In this document: positions 1 through 6,061 of the stretch, piece after piece | Position numbering within the stretch: the stretch's first letter is position 1 | How the letters are laid out: every line of letters starts with the position of its first letter | Source: a bacterium CG2_30_54_10 | GTDB lineage: Bacteria; Muiribacteriota; Ozemobacteria; Ozemobacterales; Ozemobacteraceae | DNA length: 10,284 nucleotides | Assembly (NCBI GenBank): GCA_001872985.1 | Contig: MNYA01000301.1 | Location: 1 to 10,284, forward strand | Reading direction: 5' to 3' | Translations under genes and position numbers: made by a program | Notes under the pieces: model-generated | What the model was told of the DNA's origin: nothing | Database searches by the model: none | The model's input: only the letters and a program-made list of their open reading frames with translations

Positions 1-96
1 CCGGAGGGCGCAAAGCGCCCGACCGCGGGGGATGAGCCTCGCGAATTCACTTCGCGAGGCGAAGGGGGGCGCGTGCCCCCCTTTTTTGAGAAGTTA
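1..96 (+). repeat. Dispersed palindromic repeat, copy A
   Basis: A modular repeat that recurs in inverted orientation at 7543-7621. Module 1 (1-28) matches the reverse complement of 7594-7621 at 26 of 28 positions and contains a small hairpin (GGGCGC-AAA-GCGCCC). Module 2 is a perfect hairpin with arms 36-45 and 51-60 and loop TTCAC. Its core GCGAATTCACTTCGC is identical in copy B, while the outer arm sequence differs and remains complementary. Module 3 is a tail (83-96, TTTTTGAGAAGTTA) shared with copy B at 13 of 14 positions. Copy A carries an extra GC-rich hairpin (64-81) between modules 2 and 3. The repeat may extend left of the window, which opens exactly at its first base. No coding potential was recognised. 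Confidence 0.8.
64..87 (+). terminator. Rho-independent terminator
   Basis: A perfect 7-bp GC stem (GGGGGGC, 64-70, with GCCCCCC, 75-81) closes a 4-base loop and is followed at once by six T residues (82-87). This is the textbook form of an intrinsic terminator on the plus strand. It would stop a transcript entering from the left of the window and shield the 3' end of leuS. It lies inside the palindromic repeat copy A, so that repeat may itself serve as a terminator module. Its reverse complement lacks a T-tract directly after the stem, so minus-strand termination of leuS here is less likely. Confidence 0.75.
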
Positions 97-124
97 CCCC
101 TTTTCAATAACCCCCGGAAACTTT

Positions 125-195
125 CCGTCATACCCGCGGAGGCGGGCATCCAGGCTTTTGATCAGGCTGAATTCCAGCCTTCGCGGGAATGACGG
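125..195. repeat. Short element with terminal inverted repeats (dRS3-like)
   Basis: The left end (125-143, CCGTCATACCCGCGGAGGC) and the reverse complement of the right end (177-195) agree at 17 of 19 positions. The interior carries GGCATCCAGG and TTCCAGCC on either side. This is the pattern of the CGTCATTCCCGCG...GCGGGAATGACG dispersed repeats seen in Neisseria (dRS3) and in many other proteobacterial genomes. The DNA lies directly downstream of the leuS stop codon, so it would form a strong hairpin in a leuS read-through transcript. No ORF lies inside. Family membership is by resemblance only. Confidence 0.7.
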
Positions 196-246
196 TAATA
201 ACCAACTTTTGAAAAACCGCCTGCTTTTCCCAAACCTACTGAAAAG

Positions 247-2715
247 TTACCCTTTGACGACGAAACTGATCATTCGCTTGGGCACGACGATGAACTTGAC
301 GATCTGCTTGCCTTCGACCCACTTACGGATCTTATCGCTCTTCAAACATTCCGCTTTGATCCGATCATCGTCCAGGTTGACCGGGATCTTGACCTGATCT
401 CGGAGCTTGCCGTTAACTTGTACCGGAAGCATAACCTCGGTTTCCACGAAGGCTCTTTCATCCCATTTCGGCCATTGCTGTTCGTGTACCGAGCCTTTTT
501 CACCGACCTTTTGCCAAAGATCCTCCGCCATGAACGGGGTGATAGGCGCCAGAAGCTTCAGGAAGGTTCGGATCGCTTCCCGCCACAGTGCCGACTGCGT
601 CAGACTCTTGTTTTTGGAAAAGTCGGCGAGAGCGTTGGAAAACTCCATCAGACGAGCAATTGCGGTGTTGAAGCTGAAGTTTTCAATGTCCTGGGTGACA
701 GACTTGACAGTCTTGTGGATCAAACGGTTGAGGTTGACCGCTTCTCCGCCCATCGAGGTGAACTGGTCTCCGGGGTATTCCTGAACCTGCTCGTAAACGC
801 GGTTGACGAAGCGGGACATGCCGCGGATTCCTTCGTCCGACCAAGCTACCTCAAGTTCAAAAGCACCGAGAAACAGAATAAACGCACGCAAGGTATCGGC
901 CCCGTATTTTTCGACCATCTCGTCCGGGGTAATCACATTTCCCTTCGATTTGCTCATCTTCTGGCCGTTGGCAGCCAGCATCATCCCTTGGTTTCGAAGC
1001 TTTGTAAAAGGTTCGGCGAAGGAAATGAGCCCCTCGTCCTGCATGACTTTTGTCCAGAAGCGGGCGTATAGCAGATGCATGACCGCATGTTCCGCTCCGC
1101 CGACATACAGGTCAACCGGCAGCCAGTGAGCGGCTTTTCCCTGATCGAAAGGCGCAGCGTTCAACTTGGGATCAATGAAGCGCAGGAAATACCAAGACGA
1201 GCAGGCGAACCCATCCATCGTGTCGGTTTCGCGACGGGCGTTTTTGCCACAGACTGGGCATGGGGTGTTAATCCATGAATCGATGCGAGCCAAAGGGGAG
1301 CGACCATCATCAGCGGGTTTATACTCCTTGATTGGAGGGAGCCGGACGGGCAGCTCATGCTCAGGAACCGGAACCGTTCCGCATTCCGCGCAATGAACGA
1401 TTGGAATTGGGGCTCCCCAGTACCTTTGGCGGGAGATCAGCCAATCGCGGAACTTGTAATTCACTCGTTTTTCGCCCTGCTTGCGGCTTTCCAACCATGT
1501 TCCCATTTGGTCGATGGCTTCGGCCGAGGTCTTCCCGGAAAATTCGCCGGAGTCGGCGAGGATGCCGTATTCGGTAAAGGCGGCAGCAAGAGGAGCTTGT
1601 TTTTGCCCGGCCGGAGTGATGACCTCCCGAATCGGAAGATCGTATTTTTTCGCGAAGGCAAAATCACGCTCGTCGTGCGCGGGAACGGCCATGACAGCGC
1701 CGGTTCCATAGTGAACCAGGACGTAATCTCCGATAAAGATCGGGATCTTCTCGTTGTTGAACGGGTTGACCGCGAAAGATCCGAGGTTGATCCCGGTTTT
1801 TTCTTTTTCGGTAGAGAGCCTGTCGATCTCACTCTTACGGCGAGCCGCGGCGACGTATTCCAGAACCTCGGAACGGCGTGAAGGGTGGGTCAGTTTCTCG
1901 ACCAGGGGATGCTCGGGCGCCAGTGTCATGAAGGTGACCCCAAAAATCGTGTCGACGCGTGTGGTGAAGACTGGAACATCAAGTTCAGCGCCGCCATTGG
2001 GATCGCCTGCTTTGAAAATGACCTCAGTTCCGAGCCTGCGCCCGATCCAGTTTTCCTGCATTTTCTTGATCATTTCGGGCCAATCCACCGTTTTCAGGTC
2101 ATCCAGAAGGCGATCGGCATAAGATGTAATGCGGAAATACCACTGTTTCAGGTCTTTTTTTTCGACCGCGCTGTCGCACCGCCAACAACGGCCCTGTTCC
2201 ACCTGCTCATTGGCGAGAATGGTCCGGCAACTTGGGCACCACCACTGGGCCCCCGCGGCCTGATAAGCCAGCCCTCGCCGGTAAAGCAGCAGAAAGAACC
2301 ATTGGGTCCATCGATAGTATTCCGGGTCAGTTGAGTTTATCTCGCGACTCCAGTCGTAGGAACACTCTACGAGCGTCAGTTGACGTTTGTAGTTGGCCGC
2401 ATTTCGGGCGGTGGTTTCACTCGGGTGGACCCCTTGCTGAATGGCGTAGTTTTCGGCGGGAAGTCCGAAAGCGTCCCAGCCCATCGGATGCAGGACATTG
2501 AAGCCCTGCATCCGCTTCATTCTGGTGATTACGTCCGTGGGAACGTAGTTTCGGAGGTGGCCCACCGAAAGGCCGCTTCCCGAAGGGTAAGGAAAGAAAT
2601 CGAGACAGTAAAACTTTTTTTTCGAATTGTCTTCCAGGGTGGTGTAAAGGCCCCGGTCAGCCCATATCTGATGCCACTTTTCCTGCAACTTTCTGAACTC
2701 GTATTTCTCTCTCAT
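247..2715 (-). CDS. leuS: Leucyl-tRNA synthetase (LeuRS)
   Basis: Class Ia aminoacyl-tRNA synthetase that charges tRNA-Leu with leucine in the cytoplasm. At 822 residues it has the normal length of a bacterial LeuRS. The catalytic entry motif is at residues 43-54 (PYPSGSGLSVGH), followed by GWDAFGLPAEN at 79-89. The first His of the HIGH signature is Ser here (S50-V-G-H53). A zinc-ribbon-like region has Cys pairs at 160/163 and 177/180. The CP1 editing domain shows TTRVDTIFG at 251-259 and GTGAVMAVPAHDERD at 337-351, including the conserved editing Asp. A second Cys-rich insert is at 442/445 and 486/489. KMSKS is intact at 586-590, and the C-terminal tRNA-binding domain is complete. The ATG at 2715 begins as homologues do. 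The Shine-Dalgarno is only a G-run (2721-2726), and a strong promoter lies just upstream. Confidence 0.98.
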   Translation of the reverse strand: MREKYEFRKLQEKWHQIWADRGLYTTLEDNSKKKFYCLDFFPYPSGSGLSVGHLRNYVPTDVITRMKRMQGFNVLHPMGWDAFGLPAENYAIQQGVHPSETTARNAANYKRQLTLVECSYDWSREINSTDPEYYRWTQWFFLLLYRRGLAYQAAGAQWWCPSCRTILANEQVEQGRCWRCDSAVEKKDLKQWYFRITSYADRLLDDLKTVDWPEMIKKMQENWIGRRLGTEVIFKAGDPNGGAELDVPVFTTRVDTIFGVTFMTLAPEHPLVEKLTHPSRRSEVLEYVAAARRKSEIDRLSTEKEKTGINLGSFAVNPFNNEKIPIFIGDYVLVHYGTGAVMAVPAHDERDFAFAKKYDLPIREVITPAGQKQAPLAAAFTEYGILADSGEFSGKTSAEAIDQMGTWLESRKQGEKRVNYKFRDWLISRQRYWGAPIPIVHCAECGTVPVPEHELPVRLPPIKEYKPADDGRSPLARIDSWINTPCPVCGKNARRETDTMDGFACSSWYFLRFIDPKLNAAPFDQGKAAHWLPVDLYVGGAEHAVMHLLYARFWTKVMQDEGLISFAEPFTKLRNQGMMLAANGQKMSKSKGNVITPDEMVEKYGADTLRAFILFLGAFELEVAWSDEGIRGMSRFVNRVYEQVQEYPGDQFTSMGGEAVNLNRLIHKTVKSVTQDIENFSFNTAIARLMEFSNALADFSKNKSLTQSALWREAIRTFLKLLAPITPFMAEDLWQKVGEKGSVHEQQWPKWDERAFVETEVMLPVQVNGKLRDQVKIPVNLDDDRIKAECLKSDKIRKWVEGKQIVKFIVVPKRMISFVVKG

Positions 2716-2749
2716 CTCAACCCCCCGGTGAAATTGAATTTGGCTTCAC

Positions 2750-2778
2750 ATAATAGTGTCCGGGCCTCGGAAAGTCAA
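2750..2778 (-). promoter_or_regulatory. Sigma-70-type promoter for leuS
   Basis: Read on the minus strand, TTGACT (2778-2773) and TATTAT (2755-2750) are separated by exactly 17 bases. Each box matches the consensus at 5 of 6 positions. Predicted transcription start is near 2743, giving a leader of about 28 nt before the leuS ATG. No T-box or other tRNA-sensing leader fits in such a short leader, so leuS is probably not controlled by a leader riboswitch. Confidence 0.7.
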
Positions 2779-2837
2779 TGTTCATCCTGGAAACAAGCAG
2801 GTTGTCCAAACTTGGATCCGTCGTAACGCCTTTTCCA

Positions 2838-2866
2838 TTGCCCGAAGGAAGGAATACGGGTAGAAT
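2838..2866 (+). promoter_or_regulatory. Promoter candidate for the small basic protein gene
   Basis: TTGCCC (2838-2843) and TAGAAT (2861-2866) are separated by 17 bases on the plus strand, matching the consensus at 4 of 6 and 5 of 6 positions. Predicted start is near 2873, giving a leader of about 77 nt before the GTG at 2950. The divergent leuS promoter lies 60-90 bases away, so the two promoters are back to back. Confidence 0.5.
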
Positions 2867-2949
2867 GATTTTGGTAAAGTTTCAAAACGCCCATTCGCAT
2901 GACGTTTTGTTTCCGAGTTCAGGAAAACCTGTAAATGAAGGACGTAAAG

Positions 2950-3114
2950 GTGGCAAAGACCAACTACCAGTTCCAAAAACGCCAAAAAGAGATTCGAAAA
3001 AAGAAGAAGGCGGAAGAGAAGCGTCAGCGCAAGCTTGACAAGAGTTCCCCCCTCCCGCCGGATGGAAGCCCCGAACAGGTCCCCGTCGACGTTGTCGAGG
3101 AGAAGAAACCCTAG
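2950..3114 (+). CDS. Small highly basic conserved protein (KTNYQF family)
   Basis: A 54-residue protein opening with (V/M)AKTNYQFQKRQKE, then a lysine/arginine/glutamate-rich stretch (KKKKAEEKRQRKL) and an acidic, proline-containing tail ending EEKKP. Short proteins starting AKTNYQFEKRQKE and continuing with the same charged helix occur in many deltaproteobacterial and related genomes as conserved hypotheticals; their function is unknown to me. The charged segment should form a single long helix. Start choice: an in-frame ATG lies at 2935, but AAGGA at 2938-2942 sits 7 bases before the GTG at 2950, and translation from the GTG gives the family's usual N-terminus. A role in nucleic acid or ribosome binding would fit the charge but is only inference. 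It is monocistronic; thrC lies 338 bases further on. Confidence 0.8.
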   Translation: MAKTNYQFQKRQKEIRKKKKAEEKRQRKLDKSSPLPPDGSPEQVPVDVVEEKKP

Positions 3115-3217
3115 CTCTACCCCGTCCTGAGTTGCTCATGCGGAGGCGCGGAGATCGCGAAGATCGCGGAGAGAAGAAGAGAAGATCGAAATATTGGCGT
3201 TGTTTGCCTTTGCCTGC

Positions 3218-3368
3218 GGTGTGACCTTTGAAGGATGTAAAGGTTGTTACCAACTCAGGCTGTGTTTGGATGTCCGGAAAGTAGCGGAGGCTTTCAGCCT
3301 CCCAAGAGGCGGTTGAAAGCCGCTGCAACTTTGGGCCGGCACATGGTGCAAAGGTCAAAGGTCACGCC
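3218..3368. repeat. Nested inverted-repeat element upstream of thrC
   Basis: The outer arms are GGTGTGACCTTTGA (3218-3231) and TCAAAGGTCACGCC (3355-3368), complementary at 13 of 14 positions. Inside, 3274-3339 is a second imperfect palindrome: CCGG-AAAGT-AGCGG-GGCTTTCA on the left, with its counterpart TTGAAAGCC-GCT...ACTTT...CCGG on the right, around a short CCCAAGA centre. The structure is non-coding and would fold into a long hairpin. It may be a miniature inverted-repeat element or a dispersed structured repeat. Nothing in the sequence shows that it regulates thrC. Confidence 0.6.
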
Positions 3369-3391
3369 CTTTACCCGCGTTCTCCGGGGTT

Positions 3392-3418
3392 TTGCGTGGA
3401 AATGAAATGAAGTAGAAT
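3392..3418 (+). promoter_or_regulatory. Weak promoter candidate for thrC
   Basis: TAGAAT (3413-3418) is a good -10 box at the right distance for a leader of about 28 nt before the thrC ATG. The best -35 is TTGCGT (3392-3397), but the spacer is only 15 bases; shifting to TTTGCG gives 16. The call rests mainly on the -10 box, which recurs upstream of two other genes in the window. Confidence 0.35.
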
Positions 3419-3452
3419 TAGCATGCGGGAGTTTCAATAGGAGAGCTGTCGT

Positions 3453-4814
3453 ATGAAAATGCCGGTACTCTTTAGAAGTACAAATCGTAACTCTCCAGTG
3501 GTCGGATTGAAGGAGGCCCTGTTGAGGGGCCAGGCCCCGGACAAAGGCTTGTACATGCCCGAAGTGATTCCGCGCTTCGAAATCGGGGAAATTCTTTCCC
3601 TCAAAGAGAAGCCCTACCATGAGGTAGCTTTCCGTGTTTTGCGTGAGTATTGCCGGAAAGTCATTTCCGATGATCTTCTCCAGGCAATTTGCCGGGAAGT
3701 TTACGATTATGAGGTTCCTCTCGAGCCCGCCGGCAACCGAAGTTTTGTAATGCGCCTCGATCGGGGCCCGACCGCATCATTCAAGGATTTCGCGGCGCGG
3801 ATGATGGGCCGTCTGATCGGCCATTTCACCAGGCAGGACGTCCATCCCCTTACGATTCTGACCGCCACATCGGGTGACACAGGAAGCGCCATTGCGCAGG
3901 CGTTCTTCGGTGTGGCCAACATTCGTATTGTTGTCCTTTTCCCGGTAAACGAGGTTTCAGATCGTCAGCGCAAGCAGATGACCACGCTCGGAAAGAATGT
4001 CGCTACGATCGCGATCGATGGGAAATTCGACGATTGTCAGGCGCTTGTGAAACGCGCATTCGCCGACCCCGAACTGAAAGATCTCCGTTTGTCATCGGCG
4101 AATTCCATCAACATCGGCCGCCTTTTGCCCCAAAGCTGTTATTACGTCTACGCGTATTCCAGATTGACAAAAGACGGGGAACCGATTGTTTTCTCGGTTC
4201 CCTCAGGGAACTTCGGCGACCTTATGGGCGGGGTGATCGCGAAGCGGATGGGAGTCCCGGTGAGTCGTTTCGTCGTCGCGACGAATGCGAATGATGAGGT
4301 TCCTCGCTTCTTTGAAACGGGCAAATACGATCCAATTGTTCCCTCACGCGTCTGCATCTCGAATGCCATGAATGTCGGTCATCCGTCGAATCTGGCACGC
4401 CTTGTTGATTTCTACGGAGGGCAGATGGACGAAGTTGGAGCGATCATTAAAGCACCCGACATGGAACGTATCCGAGCCGATTTTTTCAGCGTGAGCGTAA
4501 GCGATGAAGCGACGAGGAAGACCATCGCCGAGGCTCACAAGGATGCGGGCCTTCTTCTCGAGCCCCACGGCGCGGTCGCCTGGAATGGTCTGCAGAGCCT
4601 TTTCAAATCAGGGCTTTTGGGGAAGGATGCGCTCGCTGTTTCCATTGAAACCGCTCATCCCGCGAAGTTCCCGGAACATATCAAAAAGATTCTCGGCATA
4701 GATCCGGTTCTTCCCCCGAGCCTTCAGGGTATTGAAAATCGTCAGGAATCATTCCTGAGGATGGAAGCGGATTACGCCGGATTCAAGAATTTTCTGAGGA
4801 GCGAATACGCTTGA
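3453..4814 (+). CDS. thrC: Threonine synthase
   Basis: PLP-dependent enzyme (fold type II) that converts O-phospho-L-homoserine to L-threonine, the last step of threonine synthesis; cytoplasmic. The 453-residue length fits the longer, enterobacterial/fungal-type class. The N-terminal substrate region (FRSTNRNSPVVGLKEALLRG, then APDKGLYMPE) is typical. The PLP lysine is K111 in TASFKDFAARMMGR. The loop TATSGDTGSA (137-146) and the PSGNFGDLMGG phosphate/PLP loop are intact. The ATG at 3453 follows AGGAG (3439-3443) with 9 bases between, so the start is well supported; a second ATG two codons later is less well spaced. Its stop overlaps the start of the apgM-like gene by 4 bases, which indicates one operon with coupled translation. 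Confidence 0.96.
   Translation: MKMPVLFRSTNRNSPVVGLKEALLRGQAPDKGLYMPEVIPRFEIGEILSLKEKPYHEVAFRVLREYCRKVISDDLLQAICREVYDYEVPLEPAGNRSFVMRLDRGPTASFKDFAARMMGRLIGHFTRQDVHPLTILTATSGDTGSAIAQAFFGVANIRIVVLFPVNEVSDRQRKQMTTLGKNVATIAIDGKFDDCQALVKRAFADPELKDLRLSSANSINIGRLLPQSCYYVYAYSRLTKDGEPIVFSVPSGNFGDLMGGVIAKRMGVPVSRFVVATNANDEVPRFFETGKYDPIVPSRVCISNAMNVGHPSNLARLVDFYGGQMDEVGAIIKAPDMERIRADFFSVSVSDEATRKTIAEAHKDAGLLLEPHGAVAWNGLQSLFKSGLLGKDALAVSIETAHPAKFPEHIKKILGIDPVLPPSLQGIENRQESFLRMEADYAGFKNFLRSEYA
4796..4813 (+). promoter_or_regulatory. Ribosome binding site for a TTG start within thrC
   Basis: GAGGAG (4796-4801) lies inside the end of thrC, 9 bases before a TTG start at 4811-4813. That TTG overlaps the thrC TGA (4812-4814). 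This decides the start of the downstream gene, whose N-terminus (KYIIILGDGMSD) matches the family from that point. It suggests re-initiation by ribosomes finishing thrC. Confidence 0.8.
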
Positions 4815-6013
4815 AATACATCATCATTCTCGGCGATGGAATGTCTGATTTCCCGGTCGCGGCGCTCGTTGGCAAGACACCGTTGATGGTCGCCAGGAAA
4901 CCGAGCGTTGACGAGATAGCCCGGAAAGGCCGATGCGGAACTCTCATCACGATTCCCGAGGGCTTTTCGACCGGCAGCGATGTTGCCAATCTTTCGGTTC
5001 TTGGGTACGACCCTGCATTGTGCCAGGGCCGGGGTGTCATCGAAGCAGCAAGCATCGGAGTGAAGCTGACTGACGCCGATGTGGCGATGCGATGCAATCT
5101 GATCTGTCTCGAAAACGGCAGGATAAAGAACCACTCCGCCGGGCACATCTCGACCGAAGAAGCGGCAGAGTGCATTGCCTTCGTTCAGAAAGAACTGGGA
5201 AGCGATGAGGTGAAATTTTATCCTGGTACAAGTTACCGTCATTTGCTGGTTTTCAAAGGGTTTTCTGAAAAAATAGAGACTTTCCCCCCGCATGATAACG
5301 TCGGCAAAAAGGCTGAGGCAATCATGGTACGGGCGACTGCGCCCGAGGCCGAACGAACCGCGAAAAAAATCAATGGGATGATCAGGAAGTCATGGGCTCT
5401 CCTTGGTGACCATCCCGTCAACAAGAAACGCATCAGGGAAGGAAAAGACCCAGCAAACAGCATCTGGCCTTGGTCCGCGGGGAGAAAACCCCGAATGAAA
5501 ACTTTTCAGGAAAGGTTCAAAATTTCCGGAGCCGTGATTTCGGCGGTCGACCTCATAAAAGGACTTGGGATATATGCCGGCATGGAAGTAATCAACGTCG
5601 AAGGCGCGACCGGTCTTTCGGACACCAACTATGAAGGGAAGGCCCGAGCCGCCCTGGATGCCCTGAACCGGCACGATCTCGTCTACGTCCACACTGAGGC
5701 GACCGACGAAGCCGGCCACAGTCGCGACCTGGCGCTGAAAATCAAGTGCATCGAGTTCCTTGACGAAAGGCTCGTGAGGCCCATCCTGGAAGGCCTCGGA
5801 AGTCGGGCGGGAGAAACGGCGATCGCCATCCTGCCCGATCATCCGACTCCGGTCGAGCGAGGGGACCACGTCCGCGCTCCTGTTCCGGTCGCGATCTGGA
5901 ACCCGAACCTGACTCCGGACGCCGTCGACCGCTATGACGAGGAAAGCGTTCTGAAAGGTCAACTCGGCCACCTCGAAAAAGATGGCTTTATCCGCACCCT
6001 ACTTGGCCTTTGA
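4811..6013 (+). CDS. ApgM-family protein, proposed homoserine kinase
   Basis: Alkaline-phosphatase-superfamily protein related to cofactor-independent phosphoglycerate mutase of the archaeal ApgM type, 400 residues. Visible metal and catalytic positions: D9 in LGDGMSD; S56 in GSDVANLSVLGYDP, the expected phospho-acceptor serine; D299 and H303 in TEATDEAGH; D343/H344 in PDHPTP; H353 in GDHVRAPVPVAIW. NHSAGHISTEEA (107-118) and IWPWSAGRKP (218-227) are typical of the subgroup that clusters with threonine genes. Bacteria lacking the GHMP-family ThrB often have this subgroup next to thrC, and it has been proposed to make phosphohomoserine there. The 4-base overlap with thrC supports that role here. 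Glycolytic 2,3-phosphoglycerate mutase activity is the alternative. Family assignment is firm; the substrate is inference. Confidence 0.9.
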   Translation: MKYIIILGDGMSDFPVAALVGKTPLMVARKPSVDEIARKGRCGTLITIPEGFSTGSDVANLSVLGYDPALCQGRGVIEAASIGVKLTDADVAMRCNLICLENGRIKNHSAGHISTEEAAECIAFVQKELGSDEVKFYPGTSYRHLLVFKGFSEKIETFPPHDNVGKKAEAIMVRATAPEAERTAKKINGMIRKSWALLGDHPVNKKRIREGKDPANSIWPWSAGRKPRMKTFQERFKISGAVISAVDLIKGLGIYAGMEVINVEGATGLSDTNYEGKARAALDALNRHDLVYVHTEATDEAGHSRDLALKIKCIEFLDERLVRPILEGLGSRAGETAIAILPDHPTPVERGDHVRAPVPVAIWNPNLTPDAVDRYDEESVLKGQLGHLEKDGFIRTLLGL

Positions 6014-6061
6014 AGGGTAACCAGAACACACCAGAACCTTGCTGTGGCGAAAAACTCGCGA

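Larger units (their letters stand above)
3115..3452. other. Non-coding region before thrC with repeats
   Basis: No gene was recognised in these 338 bases. At 3140-3175 is a purine-rich GCGGAG/AGATCGCG segment with a 9-base period, of a kind seen dispersed in many genomes. At 3218-3368 are nested inverted repeats (listed separately). At 3392-3418 is a weak promoter candidate. No leader peptide rich in Thr or Ile codons, as expected for classical thr attenuation, was seen. Confidence 0.6.

Noticed and set aside
418..1071. Plus-strand open frame of over 200 codons opposite leuS
   Set aside because: It lies entirely antisense to a clear LeuRS reading frame, is low in recognisable motifs, and has no ribosome site. 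It is a shadow of leuS codon bias.
3351..3364. AAGGTC-AAAGGTCA direct repeat as a binding site upstream of thrC
   Set aside because: It is the right arm of the larger inverted repeat at 3218-3368 and no bacterial regulator with this site is known to me.
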